Assembly: GCF_002197665.1 (NCBI RefSeq)
Contig: NZ_NBBJ01000004.1
Span: 124,001 to 188,000, forward strand
Length of the DNA: 64,000 nt
Reading direction: 5' to 3'
DNA from: Sphingomonas mucosissima
GTDB taxonomy: Bacteria > Pseudomonadota > Alphaproteobacteria > Sphingomonadales > Sphingomonadaceae
The position numbers were made by a program, and so were the translations under genes. The notes under the pieces were generated by a model, which saw nothing but the letters and a program-made list of their open reading frames with translations, was not told the origin of the DNA and made no database searches. Below are positions 26,860-38,063 of the stretch, piece by piece (the stretch's first letter is position 1; the number at the start of each line of letters is the position of its first letter).

Positions 26860-27558
26860 ATGATGCGGTTTGTTGGAATGATCGCGATGCTGGCAGCGTT
26901 GCTGGCGGGGCCAGCCATGGCCCAGGACAAGGCCCCGGAAACGCAGGCGACCTCAACCGCTTCTAAGCAGCGATACACGCCGCCGCCGACGACCGATCTC
27001 GAAAATACGTGGCTTCTCGATCTGTCGACCGGAGGCCGCGTCTCCATTTGGCTCCGCCCGGACGTGGCACCCGACATGGTGCGGCGGATCAAGAATCTCA
27101 CCCGTCGGAAATTCTATGACGGCCTGACCTTTCACCGCGTGATCGACGGCTTCATGGCGCAGGGCGGTGATCCGAAGGGTGACGGCACCGGCGGATCGGA
27201 CCTCCCGGACGTGAAGGCTGAGTTCAATTACCTGCCGCACGTGCGCGGCTCCGTCGCCGCAGCCCGGGCGCAGGACGAGAATAGCGCCAACAGCCAGTTC
27301 TACATCATGCTGATGCCGCGCCTCAGCCTCGACGGGAAGTACACCGTGTTCGGCCGCGTGCTGCAGGGCATGCAATATGTCGACGCAATCGAGAAGGGCG
27401 AGCCGCCGGCGAACCCCACGCGTATTCTCCGCGCCTATATCGCCGCCGACAATCCGCCCGCTTACCAGGCCGCTCCTGTCACGCCGCCGCCGTCGTTGGA
27501 CGCCCCGGCAACGTTGCCGAGCGCTAAGCCGTCTGCCAGGGCAAAGCCGCGCCGCTGA
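26860..27558 (+). CDS. Exported cyclophilin-type peptidylprolyl isomerase
   Basis: Periplasmic proline cis-trans isomerase, 232 residues. A signal peptide (1-22, ending GPAMAQ) is followed by a cyclophilin domain (about 45-205) with FHRVIDGFMAQGGDPKGDGTGG and NSQFYIML, which hold the active-site Arg and Gln. A proline-rich tail (about 210-232) follows. The start is ambiguous between the tandem ATGs at 26860 and 26863. Its place 117 bases after coaD suggests a separate or readthrough transcript. Confidence 0.9.
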   Translation: MMRFVGMIAMLAALLAGPAMAQDKAPETQATSTASKQRYTPPPTTDLENTWLLDLSTGGRVSIWLRPDVAPDMVRRIKNLTRRKFYDGLTFHRVIDGFMAQGGDPKGDGTGGSDLPDVKAEFNYLPHVRGSVAAARAQDENSANSQFYIMLMPRLSLDGKYTVFGRVLQGMQYVDAIEKGEPPANPTRILRAYIAADNPPAYQAAPVTPPPSLDAPATLPSAKPSARAKPRR

Positions 27559-27736
27559 TCTTAATGGGGGAGCGCGACAAGCGCGGCACTGCTCGCGTGG
27601 TGCCAGCTTGCGGCAGCGTGCGGCTATAAGTCGGTCAGGCCTGACCACGGGACGACCAAGAGAGCCGATCTGGCCTAAGCTTCGTGGCGCCCCGTCGACA
27701 AACCGCATCGCGGCTCATCAGCGCGCCGGACCCGGG

Positions 27737-28330
27737 TTAAGCGCGCGAACTAAGCAAACCAGCCGCGACCGTCAGCGCGGCGCCCGCCGCGGCGAAGGCG
27801 ATGATCATCAACAGCCCGTCCTTCACCAGCAGCGCCATACCGAACGCCGCAATCGCAGCCATCGGCGCCGTGGTGGCGAGCGGCAGCAGTTCGAGCGGCG
27901 GCACCGCAAGCGTCAGCACCAGGATCGCCACCGCCGCTACCCGCACCATCGGCCCCTTGGTGAGCGCCGGGAGTCGCCCGTGAAACCACCTGTCCATCCA
28001 CTTGGCGACGGGCCTCACCTTCTTGACGGCCTTTTTCACCTTTTCAGAATTGGCCGAGCGGTTCGCCAGGAAGCCGGGGAGCCAAAGATGCTTTCGGCCG
28101 AGCAGCATCTGCACCGCGGTCAACACGATCACCAGGGCGAGCAAGGTCGGCAGGCCCGGGATCGAGCCTACCGGCGAGATATCGATCAGCGGGATAATCA
28201 CCAGAAATGGCGCGTAGCTACGATTGCCGAACGCCTCGATCGTCCGTCCGAGCGACACCTCGTCCTCATCGTCCGCCAGTTCCTCGATCCGGTCGAGAAT
28301 GTCGCCGACGCTATGCGGTTCATCTGCCAT
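27737..28330 (-). CDS. ExoD-family membrane protein
   Basis: A 197-residue member of the ExoD family, named after a Rhizobium gene needed for exopolysaccharide production and nodule invasion. It has the cytoplasmic N-terminus GDILDRIEELADDEDEVSLG, then the IPLIDISPVGSIPGLPTLLALVIVL block, and two or more C-terminal hydrophobic helices. The molecular function of the family is unknown. The start was placed at ATG 28330; the open frame continues 21 codons further without family similarity. Confidence 0.85.
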   Translation of the reverse strand: MADEPHSVGDILDRIEELADDEDEVSLGRTIEAFGNRSYAPFLVIIPLIDISPVGSIPGLPTLLALVIVLTAVQMLLGRKHLWLPGFLANRSANSEKVKKAVKKVRPVAKWMDRWFHGRLPALTKGPMVRVAAVAILVLTLAVPPLELLPLATTAPMAAIAAFGMALLVKDGLLMIIAFAAAGAALTVAAGLLSSRA

Positions 28331-28399
28331 CCGCTGCTGAACGGAGCGAGGATACGACGGTTCCGCTTCCGTAACATCTCGTCGCCGCCACAAACAAAC

Positions 28400-28427
28400 G
28401 GCCGCGGCACCCGTGGATGCCGCGGCC
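28400..28427 (-). terminator. Intrinsic terminator of katG
   Basis: A 10-bp perfect GC-rich stem (28400-28409 with 28418-28427, arm GGCCGCGGCA) with an 8-base loop is followed on the minus strand by GTTTGTTTGT. It lies 23 bases past the katG stop. Confidence 0.8.
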
Positions 28428-28449
28428 CCTGTGGCTTTCTAGGCTGCGA

Positions 28450-30723
<2,274 letters not shown>

Positions 30724-30824
30724 CTAGGCCAATGACGGACGGTTGGAAGCGACATAAATTCGTTAGAAACAGCAAGGAAATCGATCAACCTTGCCAATCA
30801 AAGCGCGTGCGGTCGATTAGTGCC

Positions 30825-31412
30825 CTATGCGGCAAGCCCGCTGGCACTTGCCTTGAGCGCATTCTCAACCACCGGCAGCAAGTGGCTCACTACCGCCTGG
30901 ATCGCCGCCCAATTCGGGTGAATGCGGTCGGCAAGCACCATGGCAGGGTGCCCGAGAACACCTGCCGGAAAGAAGCTGGCGAGGGCCGCGCCATGTGCCG
31001 CAGCCACTTCGGCATGAATGGTGAGGTAGGCGCCGGTTCTGGCCTGCAAGAACGGCGGTGGCTCAAGCGTCGTGAGTAGTACGCGAATGCCGCAGCGGCC
31101 GAACTCGGCTAGGATGGCATCAAGGTTCGTGCGCGTCTGCGCAGGAGCGAGGCCCCGCAAAACATCGTTGGCGCCGATCTGTACAATGGCGAGATCCGGA
31201 CGCGCAGTCAGTCGTGTCAGCACGCCCGGCAAGCGCCGAAGCGCATCGGCGCTGGTGTTGCCCGACACGCCGGCATTGATCACCCGCGCACCACCAAATC
31301 GCTCACCCAGGCGACGCTGTAGCTGCGCTGGAAAGCTGTCAGCGGCAGAAAGGCCGTAGCCGGCGACAAGGCTGTCGCCAAAGGCAAGAACAAGCGGGAC
31401 GTTGGTCGGCAT
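30825..31412 (-). CDS. GDSL/SGNH arylesterase (TesA-like)
   Basis: SGNH hydrolase of 195 residues. Block I is AFGDSLVAGYG (catalytic Ser), block II is the glycine in VSGNTS, block III is IGANDVLRG, and block V is DRIHPN (Asp and His). It resembles arylesterase/acyl-CoA thioesterase TesA. No clear signal peptide remains with the ATG at 31412; a longer frame (from 31475) does not add a convincing one either. Substrates are probably short aryl or acyl esters. Confidence 0.9.
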   Translation of the reverse strand: MPTNVPLVLAFGDSLVAGYGLSAADSFPAQLQRRLGERFGGARVINAGVSGNTSADALRRLPGVLTRLTARPDLAIVQIGANDVLRGLAPAQTRTNLDAILAEFGRCGIRVLLTTLEPPPFLQARTGAYLTIHAEVAAAHGAALASFFPAGVLGHPAMVLADRIHPNWAAIQAVVSHLLPVVENALKASASGLAA

Positions 31413-31512
31413 CACCAACAAGATAGTGATCCGCGGCGCTTTTTTCAGGCCCGCAGGCCAGAGAAAGGTGCCCAATCAGGAGCGGGGCGGCCAGGCCGCG
31501 CCGCCTGCCGGA

Positions 31513-33543
31513 TCAGTTGGCCGCGCCGCTCACCGTGGGTGCGGCAGCGAACGGCTTGATCCCGAACTCGGGATAAACCTCTGCCGGATAGTAGAAGGTG
31601 CCATCCTTCACGACCATCGCGATGCGCTTGATCGCCTTGAAGTCCTTGGTGGGATCACCTGGCACCAGGAAGAAATCTGCCAGCTTGCCCTTCTCGACTG
31701 ACCCGAGCGTCGCATCTTGCCCCAAGTATTTGGCCATATCCCACGTGGCGCGGGTCAGGATCTGCGCCGGCGTCATGCCCACCTGCTGATACAGTTCCAG
31801 CTCCCGGTGGAAGGTAAAGGAGCCGCCCGTATCCGTGCCCGGCACGATCATTGCGCCGCGCTCGTTCAGCATCCGCACCGTCGCAACGATCTTGTCATAG
31901 GCACCCCGATACGCCGCATCGTCACCCGGTGCGCTGGTATCGATCCACGCCTGCTTCAGCCCGCGCTGCGCGCCGATCGGCAAGTGATCGAAATAGTCCG
32001 CCGCACCCGGCGCCATCTGGCCGTCACGATTGAGCAGCAGGTTCTCGTGGATGCCCAGCGTCACGTCGATCGGCGTCTTGCGCGCGGTGACCAGCCCCAT
32101 CGTATGCTGCACCCGCTCGCTGTTGAGGTCGAGCGACGGGAGCCGCTTAAGGGCGGTCAGGCGAAACAACGTGCGCGTGTCTTCCGCCGGCTTGATCACC
32201 CACTGCAGCATGAACTGGTTGATATGGGTCATCTCGTCGAAACCGGCCTCGATCATCTGATCGGCGGTGGCGAACGCGGGCACATGGCCGGCGACCTTCA
32301 AACCGCGCGCATGCGCTTCCTTCACCAGTGCGGGAATCCATGCCGGATTCATGCTGTTGTATGATTTGACGCCCCAGTAGCCGCCGTGATCGGCATACCA
32401 GCGAACCGCCGCCACGGCTTCCGCTTCGCTGTTGACGAGGATGCCGTTGTTGGCGCTGAACTGGCTCTTGCCCTCGATAAAGCCGGCGCGAACGATCCGC
32501 GGCCCGGCGATCACACCGCCGTCGATGCGCTCGATCAGCTTGTCGAGCACCGCATTGTCATTGCCCATGTCGCGCATGGTGGTGACGCCGGCGGCCAGGT
32601 TCAGCAACGCGCCTTCCTGCCCGGTATGGGCGTGCATCTCGTACAGGCCGGGAACGATGGTGCTGCCAGCGCCGTCGATCACCACTTCGCCCTTGCCGCC
32701 CTTTTTCGACAAAGGATCGACACGTACGATCTTGTTGCCGGACACCAGCACCGACGCTGGCGCGCCGAGCTTGCCGGTTTTGGAGTCGAACACCCGCACG
32801 TTACGGATGCGCACCGTGCCGGGGTAGCGGTGCGCCACCTTTTTGTTGATCGCGATGAACCGGTCAGTGGACCATTGCGCCGCCAGCGTCTTCAGCCGCT
32901 CCGCCTCATCCTCATAGCCCGCGCGCACGATCACTTGGCGGGGCGAGACGCTGGCAAACAGCTCGCCCTTGTCATCGAGCAACACCGTGTCGGGCGTGGT
33001 CTCGATCCCGCCAACGTCATAGCGTGTCACAGTCAGCGGCCCGCTGGCGCCGTTCACCGTCACCGCTTCGCCCTTCGTCAGCGTCAGCGTGCCGCCCGGC
33101 AGCGCGGTAAGAGTGGTGCCGCCAGCCTTCATGATCGCGCGGGCGTAGAGCCCCGTCGCCCAGGGGCTCCCGCTCTGCGCGACATAGACCGCCGGTACCG
33201 CGGCGTTGGCCGCGCCTTTGCCGGTCGCGTCCGTCCAGGTCGCGCTCCCGCCCTGGCGCGCGAAATGCTCCTCCACCTTGGAGCCGAACGTAGTCGTCCC
33301 GTTGATGTCCCAGGCGACCGGCAGCCCCTTGGCATCAAGCTGCAGCGTCTCCTTCATCGTCGGGCCGCGGCCGTTGTTCTTGTAATCGAAATCGATGGCC
33401 GTGCGGTCGCCCTGCACGTCGGCATTCAAATGGCCGACGTTCTTGCCTCCGAAGATCACGCTGTAGCGCTGCATTTCCGCCGCAGCATTGGTGGCGAGCG
33501 ACAGGGCGAGCGCAGCGATTGCTGCCGAAGAGAGAAGCTTCAT
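31513..33543 (-). CDS. Secreted amidohydrolase with extra N-terminal domain
   Basis: Metal-dependent hydrolase of 676 residues. A signal peptide (1-22) is followed by an unusual beta-rich domain (about 24-240), then an imidazolonepropionase-like amidohydrolase domain (about 243-655). Metal-site residues can be seen: H304 and H306 in MHAHTG, K393 in GVKSYN (candidate carboxylated Lys), H420 in AGHVPA, H440 in MTHINQ and D571 in PGTDTGG. The substrate is unknown; peptidase- or lactonase-like roles are known in the family. The start is ATG 33543, since the frame upstream lacks a signal peptide. Confidence 0.87.
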   Translation of the reverse strand: MKLLSSAAIAALALSLATNAAAEMQRYSVIFGGKNVGHLNADVQGDRTAIDFDYKNNGRGPTMKETLQLDAKGLPVAWDINGTTTFGSKVEEHFARQGGSATWTDATGKGAANAAVPAVYVAQSGSPWATGLYARAIMKAGGTTLTALPGGTLTLTKGEAVTVNGASGPLTVTRYDVGGIETTPDTVLLDDKGELFASVSPRQVIVRAGYEDEAERLKTLAAQWSTDRFIAINKKVAHRYPGTVRIRNVRVFDSKTGKLGAPASVLVSGNKIVRVDPLSKKGGKGEVVIDGAGSTIVPGLYEMHAHTGQEGALLNLAAGVTTMRDMGNDNAVLDKLIERIDGGVIAGPRIVRAGFIEGKSQFSANNGILVNSEAEAVAAVRWYADHGGYWGVKSYNSMNPAWIPALVKEAHARGLKVAGHVPAFATADQMIEAGFDEMTHINQFMLQWVIKPAEDTRTLFRLTALKRLPSLDLNSERVQHTMGLVTARKTPIDVTLGIHENLLLNRDGQMAPGAADYFDHLPIGAQRGLKQAWIDTSAPGDDAAYRGAYDKIVATVRMLNERGAMIVPGTDTGGSFTFHRELELYQQVGMTPAQILTRATWDMAKYLGQDATLGSVEKGKLADFFLVPGDPTKDFKAIKRIAMVVKDGTFYYPAEVYPEFGIKPFAAAPTVSGAAN

Positions 33544-33687
33544 CGTCTGGTGGTTACGTGTCCGGTCGCACACACGCAACAAGCTGTCGTGCGCAGCCAT
33601 GCCTGGAACAACGCCGGGCATAGACTCTTCTAATGCCCACGACCGGCCGGTAGACGGCCGTTAACAGCGGATATTGCGGAAGAAGAC

Positions 33688-35433
33688 GTGGCCGAAAAGG
33701 ATCCTGAGAACACCATTATTGACGTCGAAGGTAACGGCCAAAGTGCTGGCGTTCCGGCGGAAGGGGCGATGGACGTAGGGGCACACGAGCCGCTGGGGAT
33801 CAGCAGCGACGGCAAACGGCACTGGCGCGAAAGCACCATCACCGAACCTGGCCTCGACAGCCGTGGGAACGTCTTCTTCGCGGCGATTGAGATGACGCGG
33901 ATGCCGATGATCCTCACCGATCCGCATCAGCCCGATAATCCGATCGTCTTCGCGAACAAGGCCTTTCTCGACCTGACCCTGTATGAAGAAGAGGAAGTGC
34001 TCGGCCGGAACTGCCGCTTCCTCCAAGGTGCCCGGACCGATCCGGAAAGCGTCACGGCATTGCGCAAGACGGTAGCCGCGAAAGAGTCGATCGCGTTGGA
34101 ACTGCTGAACTACAAGCGCGACGGAACACCGTTCTGGAACGCGGTCTTCATCGGGCCGGTCTATGACACGACCGGCAACCTGCTCTATTTCTTCGCCAGC
34201 CAGCTTGACGTCTCCCGTCGACGGGAGAGTGAGCGCTCCTATCTTCAGGCACAGAAGATGGAGGCTGTGGGCCAGCTCACCGCCGGGTTAGCACATGATT
34301 TCAACAATTTGCTTCAGGTGGTGAACGGCAATCTAGAGCTCGCCGCGGCGCGCAGCTCTGATGATCGCGTGCTGCGCTATCTGGAAAGCGCGCGCTCGGC
34401 GGCGGAGCGCGGCGCGAAGCTGACGGGCCAGTTGCTGGCGTTTGCGCGGAAGACGCGGCTTGATCCGCGGCTGGTGGATGTCAGCGAATGCCTCAACAGC
34501 TTCGCCGACGTGATGGAGAGTGCACTCGGCAAGAAGGTGGAGCTGCATTTCAGCCTGCGGCGGGGACTGCCCAAGGCCCTGCTGGATCCGCAGCAATTCG
34601 AGATGGCAGTCCTGAACATCGCCCTCAATGCCAAGGACGCCATGCCCACTGGCGGCGTGATCGAGCTATCGACTGCCCGCCTGAAACTAAACGGCGACGC
34701 CGCCGCGCGCGGGCTGACCCCGGGCGAATATGTCGCGGTGCAGGTGCGGGACGAAGGCGAGGGCATGACGCCCGAGGTGATGGAACGCGCGATCGAGCCG
34801 TTCTTCACCACCAAGGGCGTCGGCAAGGGAACAGGCCTTGGCCTCGCCATGGCCAGCGGCTTCGTGCAGCAGTCGCGCGGACGTTTGGAGATCGAAAGTG
34901 CGCCGGACAAGGGAACTACCATCCGGATGCTGTTCCCCGTCGCCGCGCGCGATGCGCGCGATCTTCCGCCGGAACCCCAGCAAAGCAGCAAGCCGTCCTC
35001 GAACCAATCGGGCGCTCACATCCTGGTGGTTGAAGACAGTCCGGAAGTCCTCGCTCTCGCGCGCGAGATTCTGGAGGAGGTCGGCTATCAGATCACCACC
35101 GCCGAAACGGGCGAAGAGGGCCTTGCGTCCTTCCAGGCCGCTCCAGAGGGATCGATCGATCTGGTCTTCACCGATCTCGTTATGCCCGGCGGGATCAACG
35201 GCATCGTGCTGGCGCAGGAGATCGCCAGGATCGCGCCCGACGTGCCGGTGCTGATGACAACCGGCTATAACGAGGAACTCGTTGCGGAAGGGCCGCTGCG
35301 CAGCGGGCTCGACGTGCTTGGAAAGCCTTATCGCCGCACCGATCTGCTCGACCGTGTCCGTCAGGCGCTGAATCGCAAGGGCGACGGCGGCCCCCGACGC
35401 AACGCGTCCGACTATGGCGCAGCCGAGGAGTGA
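33688..35433 (+). CDS. LOV-domain hybrid histidine kinase (predicted blue-light sensor)
   Basis: A soluble 581-residue protein. The N-terminal PAS/LOV domain (about 65-175) has the flavin-binding signature GRNCRFLQG with photoactive C109, plus the NYKRDGTPFWN block. The kinase follows with H203 in GLAHDFNNLLQ (HWE-unlike, NtrB-type), N-box NIALNAKDAM (310-319) and GTGLGLA. A C-terminal receiver domain (about 443-562) has phospho-acceptor D496 in VFTDLVMPGG. Blue light would form a flavin-C109 adduct and change autophosphorylation. The GTG start has GGAAG upstream. The output regulator is unknown. Confidence 0.93.
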   Translation: MAEKDPENTIIDVEGNGQSAGVPAEGAMDVGAHEPLGISSDGKRHWRESTITEPGLDSRGNVFFAAIEMTRMPMILTDPHQPDNPIVFANKAFLDLTLYEEEEVLGRNCRFLQGARTDPESVTALRKTVAAKESIALELLNYKRDGTPFWNAVFIGPVYDTTGNLLYFFASQLDVSRRRESERSYLQAQKMEAVGQLTAGLAHDFNNLLQVVNGNLELAAARSSDDRVLRYLESARSAAERGAKLTGQLLAFARKTRLDPRLVDVSECLNSFADVMESALGKKVELHFSLRRGLPKALLDPQQFEMAVLNIALNAKDAMPTGGVIELSTARLKLNGDAAARGLTPGEYVAVQVRDEGEGMTPEVMERAIEPFFTTKGVGKGTGLGLAMASGFVQQSRGRLEIESAPDKGTTIRMLFPVAARDARDLPPEPQQSSKPSSNQSGAHILVVEDSPEVLALAREILEEVGYQITTAETGEEGLASFQAAPEGSIDLVFTDLVMPGGINGIVLAQEIARIAPDVPVLMTTGYNEELVAEGPLRSGLDVLGKPYRRTDLLDRVRQALNRKGDGGPRRNASDYGAAEE

Positions 35434-35435
35434 TC

Positions 35436-35450
35436 GCCGGCCGAGCCGGC
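35436..35450. terminator. Short GC hairpin between convergent genes
   Basis: A 6-bp stem GCCGGC/GCCGGC with a 3-base loop, flanked by TGAT and ATCA outer matches, lies in the 19-base gap between the LOV kinase stop and the stop of the small minus-strand gene. It is a candidate bidirectional terminator. Confidence 0.4.
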
Positions 35451-35452
35451 CG

Positions 35453-35734
35453 TCAGATCACATCGGGCAGCGGCGCCTTGCCATCAGAACGCGCGACGTA
35501 CAGCACTTCCGCGCAATGATCGTTGGCCCAGGCCAGGCCGGCGGATTCCGCATCGTCATAGGTCTGATAAGGATCGCCGCCGACCAGTGACACCGATTCG
35601 TCGGAATCGGCATCGCCACAGCCGAACAGCACGGACCCGTTCAGCTGGAAACGCCCGTCTTCCAGCTCCTGTATCCTGATACAATCGCGGTCGCTCGGCG
35701 CCGGCTCACCCGCCGGCAGTTTTTTGATGTCCAT
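35453..35734 (-). CDS. Small acidic conserved-looking hypothetical protein
   Basis: A 93-residue acidic cytoplasmic protein with no signal peptide or membrane segment. Its start is well supported by GGAGG 5 bases before the ATG. Two cysteine-containing stretches (FGCGDADSD and DHCAEV) are visible, with a tyrosine/aspartate-rich middle. I do not recognise a family. It sits between the LOV kinase and the UV-damage endonuclease. Confidence 0.7.
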   Translation of the reverse strand: MDIKKLPAGEPAPSDRDCIRIQELEDGRFQLNGSVLFGCGDADSDESVSLVGGDPYQTYDDAESAGLAWANDHCAEVLYVARSDGKAPLPDVI

Positions 35735-35775
35735 GGCGTCCTCCAGAGTTTGCGGGGGCAGAACGCACGAACCGG

Positions 35776-36936
35776 TTATTCCGCCGCCATCAATCCTTCG
35801 TCCACATCGGGCTCTTCGTCGGCGCTGACGCCATCATCCAGCCGCGCCTCGTCAGCGGCAAAGTCCCCCGCATCCTCTGCCGTGATCCCGAAGCGCGCCG
35901 CCACGTCGGGCGCGTAGCGCAGCAGATCAGGCCGCAACCGCAGCAGGCTGAGGTCCTTGGCTTTGCCTTCCATCATCACGTCAAAGAACAGCCCCTCCGC
36001 CATCCGCATAAAGGTGGCGAACTCGAAGGGGTTGGTGAAATCGGCGTGCCCGGTCCAGATCGGCGGGCGCAGCACCATCTTTACCCGCGCAGTGGCCTTC
36101 ACCGGCGCCTTGAGCACCTCCCCCTTCGGTGCCCGTCCCTTCCCGGCCATGGCATCCGCGCGCTGCTTGGGCGTGATTTTCTGCTTCACCTCGCGCATCT
36201 CGGTCCGCGGCGAGGAGAAGTGGATCTTGGGCCGCACTCCGGTGGGCCAAGTGGCGAGGAAGCGCTCCAGCGTGTCACGCATGTCCAGCCGCTCGGGGTT
36301 GAGGCACCAGAAATGCTGATAGTCGAAGATCAGCCTCACGCCCGTCCGCTCGTGAATCCACAGCGCGTCCGCGGCCGAAAAACGAATGTCGTCATTCTCG
36401 AGAACCAGCCGTCGCTTCACATGCTCGGGGCATTGCTCCCACCCCTCGATCCAGCGCGCGCGGCTCGCCTCGTGATCGTCATACACGCCGCCGACATGGG
36501 TGATCATCACCGCTTCATCGTCCAGCTCCATCCGGTCCAGCATTTCGGCCTGGCTGGAAAGATCCCATATGCTCTTCTTCGTCAGCTCGGGATTGGGGGC
36601 GTTCAGCAGCACATATTGTGACGGGTGGAATGACAGCCGGATGTCATACGCGCGGGCCTTGGCGCCAAAGGCGCGCAGCTCCGCATCGCTTTCCGCCACC
36701 ATGTTGTGAAACTGCGGCATCTCCGGATGCGTCGCATAAGGCGCGATGTCCGACGACAGGCGGTACATGTCGAGCTTCTTGCCGTGCAAATAGTCCAGCA
36801 CGTCGTCGAGCAACTCCAGCGAGCATTTGAGGTGCGGGTTCTTCTGCCAGCGGCGCGTGTCACCCGATTTCAGCTCGGGCTTGCCCATCACCTTCACGGG
36901 GAAACCAAGGCGGAGTGGACGGCTGTTATCGGTCAT
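35776..36936 (-). CDS. uvsE: UV damage endonuclease UvsE
   Basis: TIM-barrel endonuclease that nicks DNA 5' of UV photoproducts, an alternative to nucleotide excision repair. The 386 residues contain the family blocks RLGFPVKVMG at the N-terminus, YRLSSDIAPYATH, LSFHPSQYVLLN (metal-ligand His), ITHVGGVYDD, LENDD and FDYQHFW. The C-terminal 60 residues are very acidic and look like a tail beyond the barrel. The location next to a LOV photoreceptor is suggestive but unproven. Confidence 0.93.
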   Translation of the reverse strand: MTDNSRPLRLGFPVKVMGKPELKSGDTRRWQKNPHLKCSLELLDDVLDYLHGKKLDMYRLSSDIAPYATHPEMPQFHNMVAESDAELRAFGAKARAYDIRLSFHPSQYVLLNAPNPELTKKSIWDLSSQAEMLDRMELDDEAVMITHVGGVYDDHEASRARWIEGWEQCPEHVKRRLVLENDDIRFSAADALWIHERTGVRLIFDYQHFWCLNPERLDMRDTLERFLATWPTGVRPKIHFSSPRTEMREVKQKITPKQRADAMAGKGRAPKGEVLKAPVKATARVKMVLRPPIWTGHADFTNPFEFATFMRMAEGLFFDVMMEGKAKDLSLLRLRPDLLRYAPDVAARFGITAEDAGDFAADEARLDDGVSADEEPDVDEGLMAAE

Positions 36937-37059
36937 GAAGCACCTGCCCGTGGGGAATACGGCGGCCGTGCGCGAGAATTCGGCTGATCATGACGCTTCA
37001 ACGCCGCGAATGCCGGTCGAGGTCCGTGCGCAGCGCTGCCCGTTTGTGCAGCCGCGGGT

Positions 37060-38055
37060 CTAGTCCACCAGCATCCGGGACATGGCAGGGCTGAACCATT
37101 CGACCAGCCCTTCGCGCTGGCGGATCAGTGCCCGCGCCGCCAGGTTGTTCGTCTCTGCCAGCGCCTTCATTGCCGCAGGATCCGCCACGCTGAGGGCGGT
37201 GGCCCAGGCGTCCGCCAGCATCGCGGAGCGATGAACAACACTGACCGACAGCGCATGAGCCATCGGCTTCCCGGTGCGCGGATCGATCGTGTGGCGCCCA
37301 CGGACATAGTCCCCGGACGTCGCAATGGCACATTGGTGCAGCGCAAGCCGCAGCGGCAGCGCGAGCGAACCGGGCAATTCCAGATCAACCCACCACGGAT
37401 CCCCATCAGGCCGCATGCCGCGCCCGACGAACTCCCCGCCGATCTCGACAAGGCTGTGTCCGATCCCGCGCCCCGCCAGCAATGCGGAAAGGCAATCGAC
37501 GGCATACCCTTTGGCGATTCCGGAAAGGTCGAGCCGCACGTCCGCCACGCGTTGCAACCGCCGCGCCGCGGGATCGAAGCGCAGCTGCTGCCATCCGCCA
37601 AGATGCAGGGCCGCGGCAACAGCATCCTCCGTCGGCGGTGCGTCGACGGGCTGAGGCCCGTATCCCCAAAGATCGACAAGGCGGCCGAGCGCCGGATCAA
37701 AGGCGCCATCGGTCGCTGCCGCCACGTCCAGCGCCTCGCCGATCACGGCTGCAAAATCCGCCGGCAGCGACATCCACTGTCCCACCGGCGAGCGGTTGAA
37801 CGCGCTGATCAGCGAGTCCGCCGCCCAATGGCTCATCTGGGAGACAAGCTGATCCAGCCTGCGCTCGACCGCCTTCGCAACGCTATCTACGTCGCAAGCG
37901 GCAGGCGTCGCAAACATCGCCCGCCAGCGCGTGCCCATCGTCGCGCCGCCGAGTTCGACCATCGGAAGATCGGAACGCCACCCGCCAAGCGCGGCCGGAT
38001 CGATCTCCGGCACGAGCAGCCTTGGCTGTCCCTTGGACATATTGGGCGGCACCAA
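37060..38055 (-). CDS. apbE: FAD:protein FMN transferase ApbE
   Basis: Attaches FMN covalently to a Ser/Thr of extracytoplasmic target proteins using FAD as donor. The 331 residues show the ApbE pattern MGTRW near residue 40, then GAFDPALGRLVDLWG, LDLSGIAKGYAVD and VEIGGEFVGRG, and a C-terminal SVVHRSAMLADAWATAL metal-binding region. There is no clear signal peptide. The start is uncertain (TTG 38055, GTG 38052 or ATG 38040). It ends an operon of PepSY, DUF2271 and DUF4198 genes, whose DUF2271 product carries a matching target motif. Confidence 0.93.
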   Translation of the reverse strand: MVPPNMSKGQPRLLVPEIDPAALGGWRSDLPMVELGGATMGTRWRAMFATPAACDVDSVAKAVERRLDQLVSQMSHWAADSLISAFNRSPVGQWMSLPADFAAVIGEALDVAAATDGAFDPALGRLVDLWGYGPQPVDAPPTEDAVAAALHLGGWQQLRFDPAARRLQRVADVRLDLSGIAKGYAVDCLSALLAGRGIGHSLVEIGGEFVGRGMRPDGDPWWVDLELPGSLALPLRLALHQCAIATSGDYVRGRHTIDPRTGKPMAHALSVSVVHRSAMLADAWATALSVADPAAMKALAETNNLAARALIRQREGLVEWFSPAMSRMLVD

Positions 38056-38063
38056 TTTTTAGA

